From: a virus
Virus record (IMG/VR): IMGVR_UViG_3300047550_001068
Coordinates: 1-20,777 of that record
Length of the DNA: 20,777 nt
Strand: one strand, 5' to 3'
Part shown: piece by piece, positions 1 through 6,184 of the stretch
Layout of the letters: the number at the start of each line of letters is the position of its first letter
Numbering within the stretch: position 1 is the stretch's first letter
The notes under the pieces: generated by a model
Seen by the model: only the letters and a program-made list of their open reading frames with translations
What the model was told of the DNA's origin: nothing
Databases searched by the model: none
Position numbers and translations under genes: made by a program

Positions 1-1458
1 TGCTAAATCTTCATAATGTTTTTTAGCAACCGAAACGGTATCAGTTCTTATTCCTACCGCTTTTAATTCCTGTTGAATATCAAAGGATTGCCAACGGTCA
101 AATGTAACCATACCAATATTAAAACCTTCTCTACGAAGATTTATAATCCACTTTTTTACCTCAGAAAGATCTACTGGACCTTCCACTTTTGGCTCCCACC
201 AAGCAACGGCATCAACAACAACAATAGGTGCAACCTGTTCGTAATCTTTTATTACTTGTATGTTCACCCATCGTTCAACATGTGCAATTGCTACTGCACA
301 TTTGTCATGCTTTTGTGCAAGGTCTGCATGGATATAATATATCTTATCAGGATCTGGCTTAAAAGACAAGTCAAATCTCCTGTGAGAATCTATAGGGTTT
401 CTAAGTGTCATACATTTTTCAAGTTTTTCTTTTTGTTTAAAGAATGCATCAGATGAATAGGTTGGTGTGCAAAGGAAACGCATCATAGCATCTCCTAAAT
501 CTGTTAAAAATGCAATCTTAAAATCATCAATCTTTCTAGTAGGATTTACTTCCCATGTAGGTCTTTTAAGGGCAAACATTCTAGGATATTTATAAGACAA
601 AATATGATCTTCTTCCCAGACTATTTCAAATTCATTGTCTGGTCCTTCTGGTAATTCTTCATTAATAATAAACTTATGTCGTCTTTCTATTACTTCTTTT
701 TCCATAATAACTTCTTCATACCGTTTTGAAATGAAATCGCCATTGTAGCGTGGAAATGAAAGAAGCACGACCTTTCCAAGATCTGGAAAACGAGAATCTA
801 CTGTTCCTCTAAATGCTTTATATATATTGTCAGCAGTCTTACCTTGATCGTTTCCTGTTCCTACTTCTGTAGCAAAACCAGAAATCTCATCAAGTACCGC
901 CATAAATAAGTTAAGACCCTCATGTGATTCACGCTCAGAGTGACCAGAATAAACAGTAATAGACTTATTAAAACCAATAGAGTTTACCTTTGCCTCATAC
1001 TTTCCGCCAAACCAAGGAGACTTTTCAATCTTGGTTTTAAATCCTTTGAAGAAAACATTCTTGGCCTGCTCTGCGTTAATAGCAACGTTAATAATATCAA
1101 TGGCGTCTCCACTAGGTTTGCCGTAGTATCGTGCTGGATCTTTCAAGCAAAGAAGCTTGTAAACAACATATGCACAAGCAACAGTAGAAACAAAGTCTTT
1201 CCCGCTACCCTTTCCCAATTGCAAAATAATTTCATTTTTAGTGTATTTAGAAAAATGTCTATCGCCAGCCTCTGTGCCCATTAAAACCTGTAGGTCTTCT
1301 CTACGATAGATTTGGCTCATTGCTTCAACAATGTCATACTGAATCTGGGACAGCTGTGGCTGACCTAAATAGTCTGGAGATTCAACAAATGTTTTAACAT
1401 CTACTGGATTCTCTTCAAATGGATTATCCTGAAGTGCTTCAAGAAAATCATTGAACAT
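1..1458 (-). CDS. terL: Terminase large subunit (partial, C-terminus beyond window)
   Basis: Motor and nuclease that cuts concatemeric phage DNA and pumps it into the prohead. The 486 visible codons are open to the window edge. An ATPase P-loop-like motif GKGSGKD lies at residues 82-88. A Walker B stretch LFMAVLDE follows at 184-191, with D190-E191 as likely metal and catalytic acids. An RNase H-like nuclease domain begins near residue 373 with IHADLAQKHD (D379), and VVVDAVAWWEP (D416) follows. The C-terminal end of the nuclease domain is missing. The start is the ATG at 1458, which overlaps the small-subunit candidate by 11 bases, as expected for a coupled terS-terL pair. The P-loop is a variant of the classical form, which is usual in large terminases. 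Assignment is from motifs; the headful or cos type cannot be told from this window. Confidence 0.93.
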   Translation of the reverse strand, partial: MFNDFLEALQDNPFEENPVDVKTFVESPDYLGQPQLSQIQYDIVEAMSQIYRREDLQVLMGTEAGDRHFSKYTKNEIILQLGKGSGKDFVSTVACAYVVYKLLCLKDPARYYGKPSGDAIDIINVAINAEQAKNVFFKGFKTKIEKSPWFGGKYEAKVNSIGFNKSITVYSGHSERESHEGLNLFMAVLDEISGFATEVGTGNDQGKTADNIYKAFRGTVDSRFPDLGKVVLLSFPRYNGDFISKRYEEVIMEKEVIERRHKFIINEELPEGPDNEFEIVWEEDHILSYKYPRMFALKRPTWEVNPTRKIDDFKIAFLTDLGDAMMRFLCTPTYSSDAFFKQKEKLEKCMTLRNPIDSHRRFDLSFKPDPDKIYYIHADLAQKHDKCAVAIAHVERWVNIQVIKDYEQVAPIVVVDAVAWWEPKVEGPVDLSEVKKWIINLRREGFNIGMVTFDRWQSFDIQQELKAVGIRTDTVSVAKKHYEDLA

Positions 1459-1987
1459 TGTGGACAACTGTTATTACCTCTCCCTCTTTTGCAATTGTAG
1501 ATAGGCGCTGCATAATAAGATCACGAACTTCTGGATGGGTAGAAGCAATATCACGAAGTATTCCAACAAGAACTTCTTGCCTACGTTCAATTTCAACCAT
1601 CTCTTCTGCTAATTCTTTATTCTCTAACAAACCAGCTTTTTGTAGCATATCAATACGACGTGCTTCAATATCCATAACTAGTTTAATTGCTGCAGTCTTA
1701 GCATTAAGATTTGCTGTAGTTGTTGCATCATCAATAACTTCGTATGCCTGCTGAATTAGTTTTGTATAGTGTGCATCAGCACCAACTAAAGCATCTTTAG
1801 CACGAGCACGAATAGCATCATTTGCAGATGCCATAGCTTTCCACTCGTTTAGGTGTGCTACTACACGGGTACGTGGTAAATCTAGTGTCTTAGAAATCTT
1901 AGTTGGATCATTACCTTTAAGATATTCTTCAACAACCTTATTTACCTCATCAAGGTGTTTTACGATTTCTATTTCTGCGTTTGTCAT
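1448..1987 (-). CDS. terS: Probable terminase small subunit
   Basis: A 179-residue, largely helical, charged protein directly upstream of terL. Residues about 25-55 form a helix-turn-helix of the phage small-terminase kind: a PTKISKTLDLPRTRVVAHL stretch with a putative recognition helix, followed by long helices (about 60-165) suited to ring oligomerisation. Small terminase subunits recognise the packaging site and regulate the large subunit. No close family signature beyond the HTH is visible, so the call rests on architecture and on its place before terL. The ATG at 1987 has a clear AGAAGG Shine-Dalgarno five bases upstream, which supports this start even though the gene overlaps the DUF3310 gene by 38 bases. 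A less likely alternative is a helix-turn-helix regulator. Confidence 0.72.
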   Translation of the reverse strand: MTNAEIEIVKHLDEVNKVVEEYLKGNDPTKISKTLDLPRTRVVAHLNEWKAMASANDAIRARAKDALVGADAHYTKLIQQAYEVIDDATTTANLNAKTAAIKLVMDIEARRIDMLQKAGLLENKELAEEMVEIERRQEVLVGILRDIASTHPEVRDLIMQRLSTIAKEGEVITVVHNVQ

Positions 1988-2225
1988 ATTTGCCTTCTAG
2001 TCTATTGATTTCATCTTGTATATAAAAGATAGCCTTCTTCAAATCTTCAATATGTTTAGATTCATCTTTAATACCAGCTCTCCAGAGATACTTTATTGCA
2101 TTACCAATATTAAAGTTTCTGTGTCTAGTAATTTCAATTGCCTCTACCCCGCTTGGATCAGTAGTGTAGTGGTATGGATGGTTGACCTGATCAACCTTAA
2201 TAATAAATTTTTCTTTGTCGCTCAT
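1950..2225 (-). CDS. DUF3310 family protein
   Basis: A 91-residue protein matching the DUF3310 pattern found in many phages: an N-terminal NHPYHYTTDPSGVEAIEI block (about residues 15-32), then GNAIKYLWRAGIKD (41-54) and EDLKKAIFYIQDEINRL (60-76). Members include proteins related to T7 gp1.7, which is linked to nucleotide metabolism. Whether this one binds or phosphorylates nucleotides cannot be read from the sequence. The lysine- and arginine-rich tail (KYDKRRNRNRK) is encoded in the 38-base overlap with the small-terminase candidate and may therefore be constrained by the other frame. The start overlaps the stop of the small HTH gene in an ATGA junction, so the two are probably translationally coupled. 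Confidence 0.82.
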   Translation of the reverse strand: MSDKEKFIIKVDQVNHPYHYTTDPSGVEAIEITRHRNFNIGNAIKYLWRAGIKDESKHIEDLKKAIFYIQDEINRLEGKYDKRRNRNRKTP

Positions 2226-2377
2226 CGCTTTGATTTCCTTAATCCAAATTTAGCAAGATATACATAGATAGTCTCCACGCTTACCCCACATTCTTTAGCT
2301 ATATCTTCTGGACTTTTTTTATCCATATGATATCTCTTCTTAAGCCATAATTCGTTTGTATATAGTTTACCAGCCAT
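2222..2377 (-). CDS. Small helix-turn-helix protein, 51 residues
   Basis: A short gene that a 60-residue length cutoff would miss. It reads MAGKLYTNELWLKKRYHMD and continues to SPEDIAKECGVSVETIYVYL (about 22-41), a classic helix-turn-helix of the sigma-70 region 4 or resolvase kind, ending in a basic tail (GLRKSKR). Its ATG at 2377 is preceded by AAGGAG and a five-base gap, the best Shine-Dalgarno in this area. It begins two bases after the ruvC-like stop and ends in an ATGA overlap with the DUF3310 gene. The tight spacing on both sides and the coherent domain make it a real gene. It probably binds DNA; whether it is a regulator or a packaging accessory is unknown. Confidence 0.8.
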   Translation of the reverse strand: MAGKLYTNELWLKKRYHMDKKSPEDIAKECGVSVETIYVYLAKFGLRKSKR

Positions 2378-2379
2378 AG

Positions 2380-2958
2380 CTACTCCTTGTCAAATTTCAC
2401 AGCCTTTTCCCAATTATTTATTGCCCAATGCCCAATGCCTGCTGCATCTGCCACATCATAATCTTCTATTTTTTTATCATAGACTATTTCTAGTAATTTA
2501 ATTGTTCTTTTCTTTCTAAAATCACGCTCATATGATTTATACCAAGATAAAGATTTTCCAGGATTTGCTGTCCTTATCTGTAGTTGCTCTTCTTTGGATA
2601 GTTTCTTATTACCTAAATAGTTTTGCCATGTTATTGGCGATACCCTGCCAATTACAGAAATGTTTGATAGCCCAGCACCACCCAAAATACCACCCTGAAC
2701 CAGAGCAAGATCTGCTGCAGTTTTTGGGGAATTCATAAAAACAGTATGCTCAATAACAATAGCATTAATCATATTATAATGATCAAATAACGCTTTTGTT
2801 TTAGCAGTAGCATCTTGAACCTTTTCATAAATATTAGAGCCATTAAAGTTTATTTTTCCATATCCAGTTAATTGTTTATATGTATAAAAAGCAAACGCAA
2901 GGCTATTAGTGCTAGCATCTATTGCACATATGTGGCTAGGCTGATCAATCTTGCTCAT
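2380..2958 (-). CDS. RuvC-like Holliday junction resolvase
   Basis: RNase H-fold nuclease expected to cleave four-way junctions during recombination and before packaging. Counted from the ATG at 2958 (192 residues), the acidic catalytic set is visible: D14 in CAIDASTNSLAFA, E70 in AIVIEHTVF, and D168 and D171 in DYDVADAAGIGHWA near the C-terminus. This matches the D-E-D-D layout of RuvC. The length is near the RuvC norm of about 170-190. An in-frame TTG at 2964 is an alternative start two codons upstream, and the AAGGA Shine-Dalgarno is placed ambiguously between the two. The gene overlaps the upstream zinc-finger gene by 14 bases. It is one of three nucleases in the RecA-to-terminase block that could act on branched DNA. 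Confidence 0.85.
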   Translation of the reverse strand: MSKIDQPSHICAIDASTNSLAFAFYTYKQLTGYGKINFNGSNIYEKVQDATAKTKALFDHYNMINAIVIEHTVFMNSPKTAADLALVQGGILGGAGLSNISVIGRVSPITWQNYLGNKKLSKEEQLQIRTANPGKSLSWYKSYERDFRKKRTIKLLEIVYDKKIEDYDVADAAGIGHWAINNWEKAVKFDKE

Positions 2959-3235
2959 AGTCAAAATATCCTTTTATTTGTTTTAACATTTTATCTACTG
3001 ACTTTTTACTTACATTACAGTTAGAGCAAAATCCATCATCATTATAGATAGATAATGTTTGACCACATCCACCAAGGCATTTTCTAATTTTACCTTTTCG
3101 TTTTTGTCGTCTTGTTATTTTGTAGCGCTCAGCAATTTTTTCTCGTGTAGCCTCATCTCTACACTTTTCGCTACAATAGATCTGATATGTTACTTTTGGA
3201 GAAAAGCGACTATCACACCTTTCACACTGTTTCAC
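2945..3235 (-). CDS. Small double zinc-finger protein
   Basis: A 96-residue basic protein with two CxxC-type metal sites. The first uses C4, C7, C21 and C25 (CERC ... CSEKC). The second uses C53, C57, C70 and C73 (CLGGC ... CSNC). A very basic linker lies between them at about 31-52 (ITRRQKRKGKIRK). Such proteins usually bind nucleic acid; no specific family is recognised. The start is GTG at 3235, supported by a strong GGAGGG Shine-Dalgarno five bases upstream, so ATG-only gene callers may misplace it. It overlaps the Cas4-like gene by 14 bases and the ruvC-like gene by 14 bases. That placement suggests a role in the same recombination or repair step, but this is inference. Confidence 0.75.
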   Translation of the reverse strand: MKQCERCDSRFSPKVTYQIYCSEKCRDEATREKIAERYKITRRQKRKGKIRKCLGGCGQTLSIYNDDGFCSNCNVSKKSVDKMLKQIKGYFDYEQD

Positions 3236-4055
3236 TAAATCCCTCCAGAGAATTTATTTTAACCACCCCTGGTTCTGCCAATGCACAAGCTGCTTTAACT
3301 GGACACTCTTTACAGATCTTAGAGTTTGTTCTATAGTTTTTCTGTGGAAGCTGTTTATCTTTCCAAGATTTATAAACTACACGCATCCAATCAAAAGCAG
3401 TATTTACCCAATTCTTATATTGCTCTGTTACTTCTATTGGAAACACAAGAAGGTCATGATTATTTTTATTTTCATAAATCAATACACCCTTTGCCTTTCC
3501 TAATACCTTCATATAGATAATTAATTGTTTGACATGATAATCTGCTGGCTCACCTTTATTTTTGTAATACTCAAAAGATTCAGACTTCATTGTTTTGATT
3601 TCGCCAATCACTTCTTCATTGTCTATTAGAAGCATAGCATCTCCCCAACCAAAAATTGGGGGATCTGAATTAACAACCTTGAACTCTGTTGTATCTTTTT
3701 CTTTGCCAGTTTCTTCAAAATGCTTTTCATCCAAAAATCTTTTTGCTATGCCAGAGTCTAACATTGCCTGCTGAATTCTGTCATGGGACAGTGTTCCAGC
3801 ATTCATATTAGCAACATCATATGCATCATTATAGCTTTCAAAGATATTTCCTTCAAAAGCAAGATACCAATATCTTGGGCATTCTCCATGTCCAAAGACT
3901 AAACCTGATGGAGCAAAAGTCTTTTTCTTTGTATGTTTAGGTTTTTGGTTTACTATATACCCACTATTAATTTTTTCTATAATAGCAGCAGAGTCAAGTA
4001 TATGAGATTTATCATCTACTTTCTTCATCATTTGCTTTATCAAGTTTTTAGTCAT
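3222..4055 (-). CDS. Cas4-like PD-(D/E)XK nuclease with iron-sulfur cysteines
   Basis: A 277-residue nuclease of the Cas4/AddB-type superfamily. The cysteine set typical of a 4Fe-4S clamp is present: C59 in GHGECPRYW, then C248, C251 and C257 in CKECPVKAAC. Between these lies the nuclease core: H91 in GTLSHDRI, D139 in GWGDAML, E152-x-K154 in GEIKTMKS, and the Q177 motif (HVKQLIIYM). Phage Cas4-like proteins are typically ssDNA or DNA-end exonucleases tied to recombination. No CRISPR array or other cas gene lies in this window, so a spacer-acquisition role is not supported. The ATG at 4055 has AAAGGA five bases upstream. A 27-base spacer with a TATAAT-like sequence precedes it. Confidence 0.87.
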   Translation of the reverse strand: MTKNLIKQMMKKVDDKSHILDSAAIIEKINSGYIVNQKPKHTKKKTFAPSGLVFGHGECPRYWYLAFEGNIFESYNDAYDVANMNAGTLSHDRIQQAMLDSGIAKRFLDEKHFEETGKEKDTTEFKVVNSDPPIFGWGDAMLLIDNEEVIGEIKTMKSESFEYYKNKGEPADYHVKQLIIYMKVLGKAKGVLIYENKNNHDLLVFPIEVTEQYKNWVNTAFDWMRVVYKSWKDKQLPQKNYRTNSKICKECPVKAACALAEPGVVKINSLEGFSETV

Positions 4056-4082
4056 TATAATCCTTTTAGTCTATTATATCAG

Positions 4083-4397
4083 TTAGCGCATTATATATTT
4101 AAGCGCTGATACCAAATCATTAATTGCTTCTGCTGCTGTGTAATAAATGTTCTTTTTTGACCTGTCAGATTTATCAACATTGGTCAACCAAGTTGCTCTA
4201 AATGACATTTTTGCTGCTATTGCTTGTAGACGAACTATCTCTAAACTTGCCACCTGTGGTGGAATATCTGGCTTAATTATAAGTTTTGCAATCATAGTTA
4301 AGGCAGTAGTCAGATCCTCATCGTTCATAAACTCTGCTATTTCAGATAGTCCATTAACCATCTCAAGAGTTGTCTTATTTGGCTGTGCCTGTTCCAT
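4083..4397 (-). CDS. Hypothetical helical protein
   Basis: A 104-residue protein that I do not recognise. It looks all-helical: an amphipathic stretch at about 10-43 (LEMVNGLSEIAEF, then DLTTALTMIAKLII), a short proline-containing break (PDIPPQ), a second helix with IVRLQAIAAKMSFRATWL (about 54-71), and a third near the C-terminus (TAAEAINDLVSALKYI). There are no cysteines, signal peptide or membrane segment. A strong Shine-Dalgarno (GGGAGG, six-base gap) fixes the ATG at 4397, and the gene overlaps the Hjc-like nuclease gene by 23 bases. Its place between two nuclease genes suggests a small structural or accessory factor in DNA metabolism, but no function can be read directly. Confidence 0.7.
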   Translation of the reverse strand: MEQAQPNKTTLEMVNGLSEIAEFMNDEDLTTALTMIAKLIIKPDIPPQVASLEIVRLQAIAAKMSFRATWLTNVDKSDRSKKNIYYTAAEAINDLVSALKYIMR

Positions 4398-4689
4398 TTT
4401 CTACCTCCCACGTTAATTGATCTAATAAATCAAATTCTATTATAGCAAGACGAGTTTTCTTATTTCCCTCTCCTAGTATTACTACTATTGCTGGAGATTT
4501 ATCAGTGCCTGCTTTTATTGAGTCTGTGACTGCTTTAGCCCAAACGTCTTTATTAATTGTAAAAGACTTAGAAGATTCTTTAAAATCAACAACAAAGTTT
4601 CTCCAAGTAGCATCACCCTTCTGGGTATTTCTACCAGAATTTTTATGCTGCTTAGCACCTATTCTTTTACTTTCGTTCTTTTCGCTCAT
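4375..4689 (-). CDS. Hjc-like PD-(D/E)XK endonuclease candidate
   Basis: A 104-residue protein from the ATG at 4689. It follows the layout of small archaeal/phage Hjc-type Holliday junction nucleases: a basic N-terminus with IGAKQHKNSGRN, then KGDATWRNFVVDFKES carrying D26 and the D35-F-K37 pair (D-x-K in place of the usual E-x-K), then SFTINKDVWAKAVTDSIKAG (where the family has a conserved W and helix) and a PAIVVILG strand. The core spacing fits, but the acidic residue of the x-K pair is Asp rather than Glu. A longer reading from GTG 4734 exists, but it lacks a Shine-Dalgarno and would overlap the upstream gene further. The alternative is a related nuclease of unknown substrate. It is notable beside a separate RuvC-like gene. 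Confidence 0.62.
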   Translation of the reverse strand: MSEKNESKRIGAKQHKNSGRNTQKGDATWRNFVVDFKESSKSFTINKDVWAKAVTDSIKAGTDKSPAIVVILGEGNKKTRLAIIEFDLLDQLTWEVENGTGTAK

Positions 4690-4858
4690 AGTCCTTTTTC
4701 TTTTTATACCCCACCTGAAAAACTTCAGCTTCACTTAAATGTTTTTTAGAACATAGCCAAGTTCCTCTTCCAGTACTTGAATATATCCTAATACTCTTTA
4801 CTTCTTCTTTACAAGTTTTACATATAAACTTGCCAGAATAGGTGTTAAAATCAGACAT
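4667..4858 (-). CDS. Small zinc-ribbon protein
   Basis: A 63-residue protein with a C13-x2-C16 pair (CKTC) and a second pair at about C36 and H40 (LCSKKH), together a plausible single zinc site. The C-terminus is strongly basic (GYKKKKDYERKERK). The fold may be a small beta zinc ribbon binding nucleic acid. The gene overlaps recA by 8 bases at its start and the Hjc-like nuclease gene by 23 bases at its end, so it is embedded in the recombination block. The Shine-Dalgarno is weak, which suggests translational coupling to recA. No known family is recognised. Confidence 0.68.
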   Translation of the reverse strand: MSDFNTYSGKFICKTCKEEVKSIRIYSSTGRGTWLCSKKHLSEAEVFQVGYKKKKDYERKERK

Positions 4859-5867
4859 TGGATAATTTGGCTCTCAGATCTTCTTGCAAGTCCAAGTCCT
4901 CTCTTACTCTATTTACCAATCCATCACGACCTTGTACTTTTGTTCCATCTTCTAATTGATACCATGCACCAGTTCTAGAAACCAAACCAGCAAGCTCAGC
5001 GGTATCAACAAGATCGCCAATAGCATCAATGCCAAGACTATCACCTCTAAAATAGAAATCATACTCACCACTTTGGAAGGCAGGCGAAGTTTTAGAGAAC
5101 TGTAATTCCCAACGAACTTTGCGACCAATCTTTTCTTCAATGAGTTTGTCTCCAACATGTATTTTTCCTTTTATTGCCTGATTATCTGATTCAGATGAAA
5201 ATAGTTTAATAACAGTAGAAGAATAAAACTTTGTAGCCTGACCACCAGTAGGTTGTTGGCTAGTATACATAGCATTGATGTTATTACGAGACTGTGATAT
5301 TAATACTAGAAGTGTTGGTTTTACCTTATTGTTAGCATAGTTTAACATCTTCCATGCATTACTAAAATCACGTGACTCTGCACCAATCTGCTTTGTGTTT
5401 TCTAGTTGCTTTAACTCTGTCGAATCTTTTTCAAAATAAATAGCAGGAAGCAATGATGTGATAGAGTCAACTACAATTAAATCAACCCCAGCCTCCATAA
5501 GATTTACTCCAACATCAACCATTTCATTAATTGTTCTTGCCTGAGAAACAATAAGTTTTGATGTATCTACTCCAAGCTTTTCAGCCCAATCTTTATCATA
5601 TGACATTTCTGCATCAATCCAAGCACAGATCTTTCCTTCTTTTTGAGCTAGCCCGATCATCTGTAAACATAAAGAAGATTTTGCAGACGACTTAGATCCC
5701 CAGATAAGAACCTGACGACCATATGGAAGTCCACCATTTAGTGCACGATTTAATCCAAAACTTGGTGTTGCAGCATATTCTGTTTTTGGAACTTCATCAC
5801 CAACAAGTATATTTTTTCTTAGCTTAGGATTTAATTGTGATAATACTTCTTCAACCGTTATTGTCAT
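4851..5867 (-). CDS. recA: RecA-like recombinase
   Basis: A 338-residue strand-exchange ATPase that forms filaments on ssDNA. The fold markers appear in order: a P-loop GSKSSAKSS at 57-65, the catalytic glutamate in CAWIDAE (E87, counterpart of E96 in E. coli), Walker B LIVVDS (130-135), the LISQSRNNINAM segment with the nucleotide-sensing glutamine (Q192), and the TGGQATKFYSS loop-2-like motif (207-217). The P-loop has alanine (A62) where most RecA proteins have the glycine before lysine. T4 UvsX likewise lacks this glycine, so activity is still expected. The start is the ATG at 5867, which overlaps the mazG-like stop by one base (TAATG). It probably supports recombination-dependent replication and repair of the phage genome. 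Confidence 0.94.
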   Translation of the reverse strand: MTITVEEVLSQLNPKLRKNILVGDEVPKTEYAATPSFGLNRALNGGLPYGRQVLIWGSKSSAKSSLCLQMIGLAQKEGKICAWIDAEMSYDKDWAEKLGVDTSKLIVSQARTINEMVDVGVNLMEAGVDLIVVDSITSLLPAIYFEKDSTELKQLENTKQIGAESRDFSNAWKMLNYANNKVKPTLLVLISQSRNNINAMYTSQQPTGGQATKFYSSTVIKLFSSESDNQAIKGKIHVGDKLIEEKIGRKVRWELQFSKTSPAFQSGEYDFYFRGDSLGIDAIGDLVDTAELAGLVSRTGAWYQLEDGTKVQGRDGLVNRVREDLDLQEDLRAKLSNV

Positions 5868-6184
5868 TAGAATCTTACCCCGTGTTTCTTTGGTCTGTGC
5901 GTATTACGTTCCATCTTTTCTTTAATTGCATAGTCTAATGATTTTGTTACATATCCTGCCTCTACCATGCCTGCATAAAGATCAAGTGTACGAATAATGA
6001 TATCTGCAAACTCATCTGATATTTGTTCTGGATCCATTTCTTTACGAACAGCTTCCATAGCTTCTGATACCTCAGAAACAATCATCATCATTTGTTTTGC
6101 TAAGAATATAGGGTCTGCGGTTCTATCCCAAAATCCTTTGTCTACTGCATTTTTATGTATTTCTTCTGCTAATTCATCAAACAT
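5867..6184 (-). CDS. MazG-like NTP pyrophosphohydrolase
   Basis: A 105-residue all-alpha protein of the MazG/dUTPase superfamily, which hydrolyses nucleoside triphosphates to monophosphates. The two metal-binding helices are visible. MIVSEVSEAMEAVRK (about 34-48) carries the ExxEA-type acidic pair. EFADIIIRTLDL (about 58-69) carries the ExxD pattern (E58, D61). A single MazG unit of this length is typical of phages. The ATG at 6184 overlaps the polymerase gene's end by 8 bases and has GGAGG nine bases upstream. Phage members are proposed to tune nucleotide or ppGpp pools in the infected cell; the substrate here is not known from sequence. Confidence 0.85.
   Translation of the reverse strand: MFDELAEEIHKNAVDKGFWDRTADPIFLAKQMMMIVSEVSEAMEAVRKEMDPEQISDEFADIIIRTLDLYAGMVEAGYVTKSLDYAIKEKMERNTHRPKKHGVRF

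Noticed and set aside
73-1284. Plus-strand open frames at 73-456 and 940-1284
   Set aside because: They lie wholly inside the large terminase gene on the other strand, have low-complexity or unnatural composition (many N, F, Y and C residues), and lack ribosome binding sites.
1458-2267. Plus-strand frames opposite the small terminase and DUF3310 genes
   Set aside because: Antisense shadows; serine- and isoleucine-rich translation with no domain, while the minus-strand frames carry recognisable motifs and good Shine-Dalgarno sites.
3222-4055. CRISPR adaptation locus suggested by the Cas4-like gene
   Set aside because: No direct repeats with regular spacers, and no cas1, cas2 or effector genes. 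Phage Cas4-like nucleases are common without CRISPR.
4056-4082. Promoter in the spacer before the Cas4-like gene (TATAAT)
   Set aside because: A TATAAT hexamer is present but no acceptable -35 sequence lies 16-18 bases upstream; mentioned only as part of the recurrent motif.
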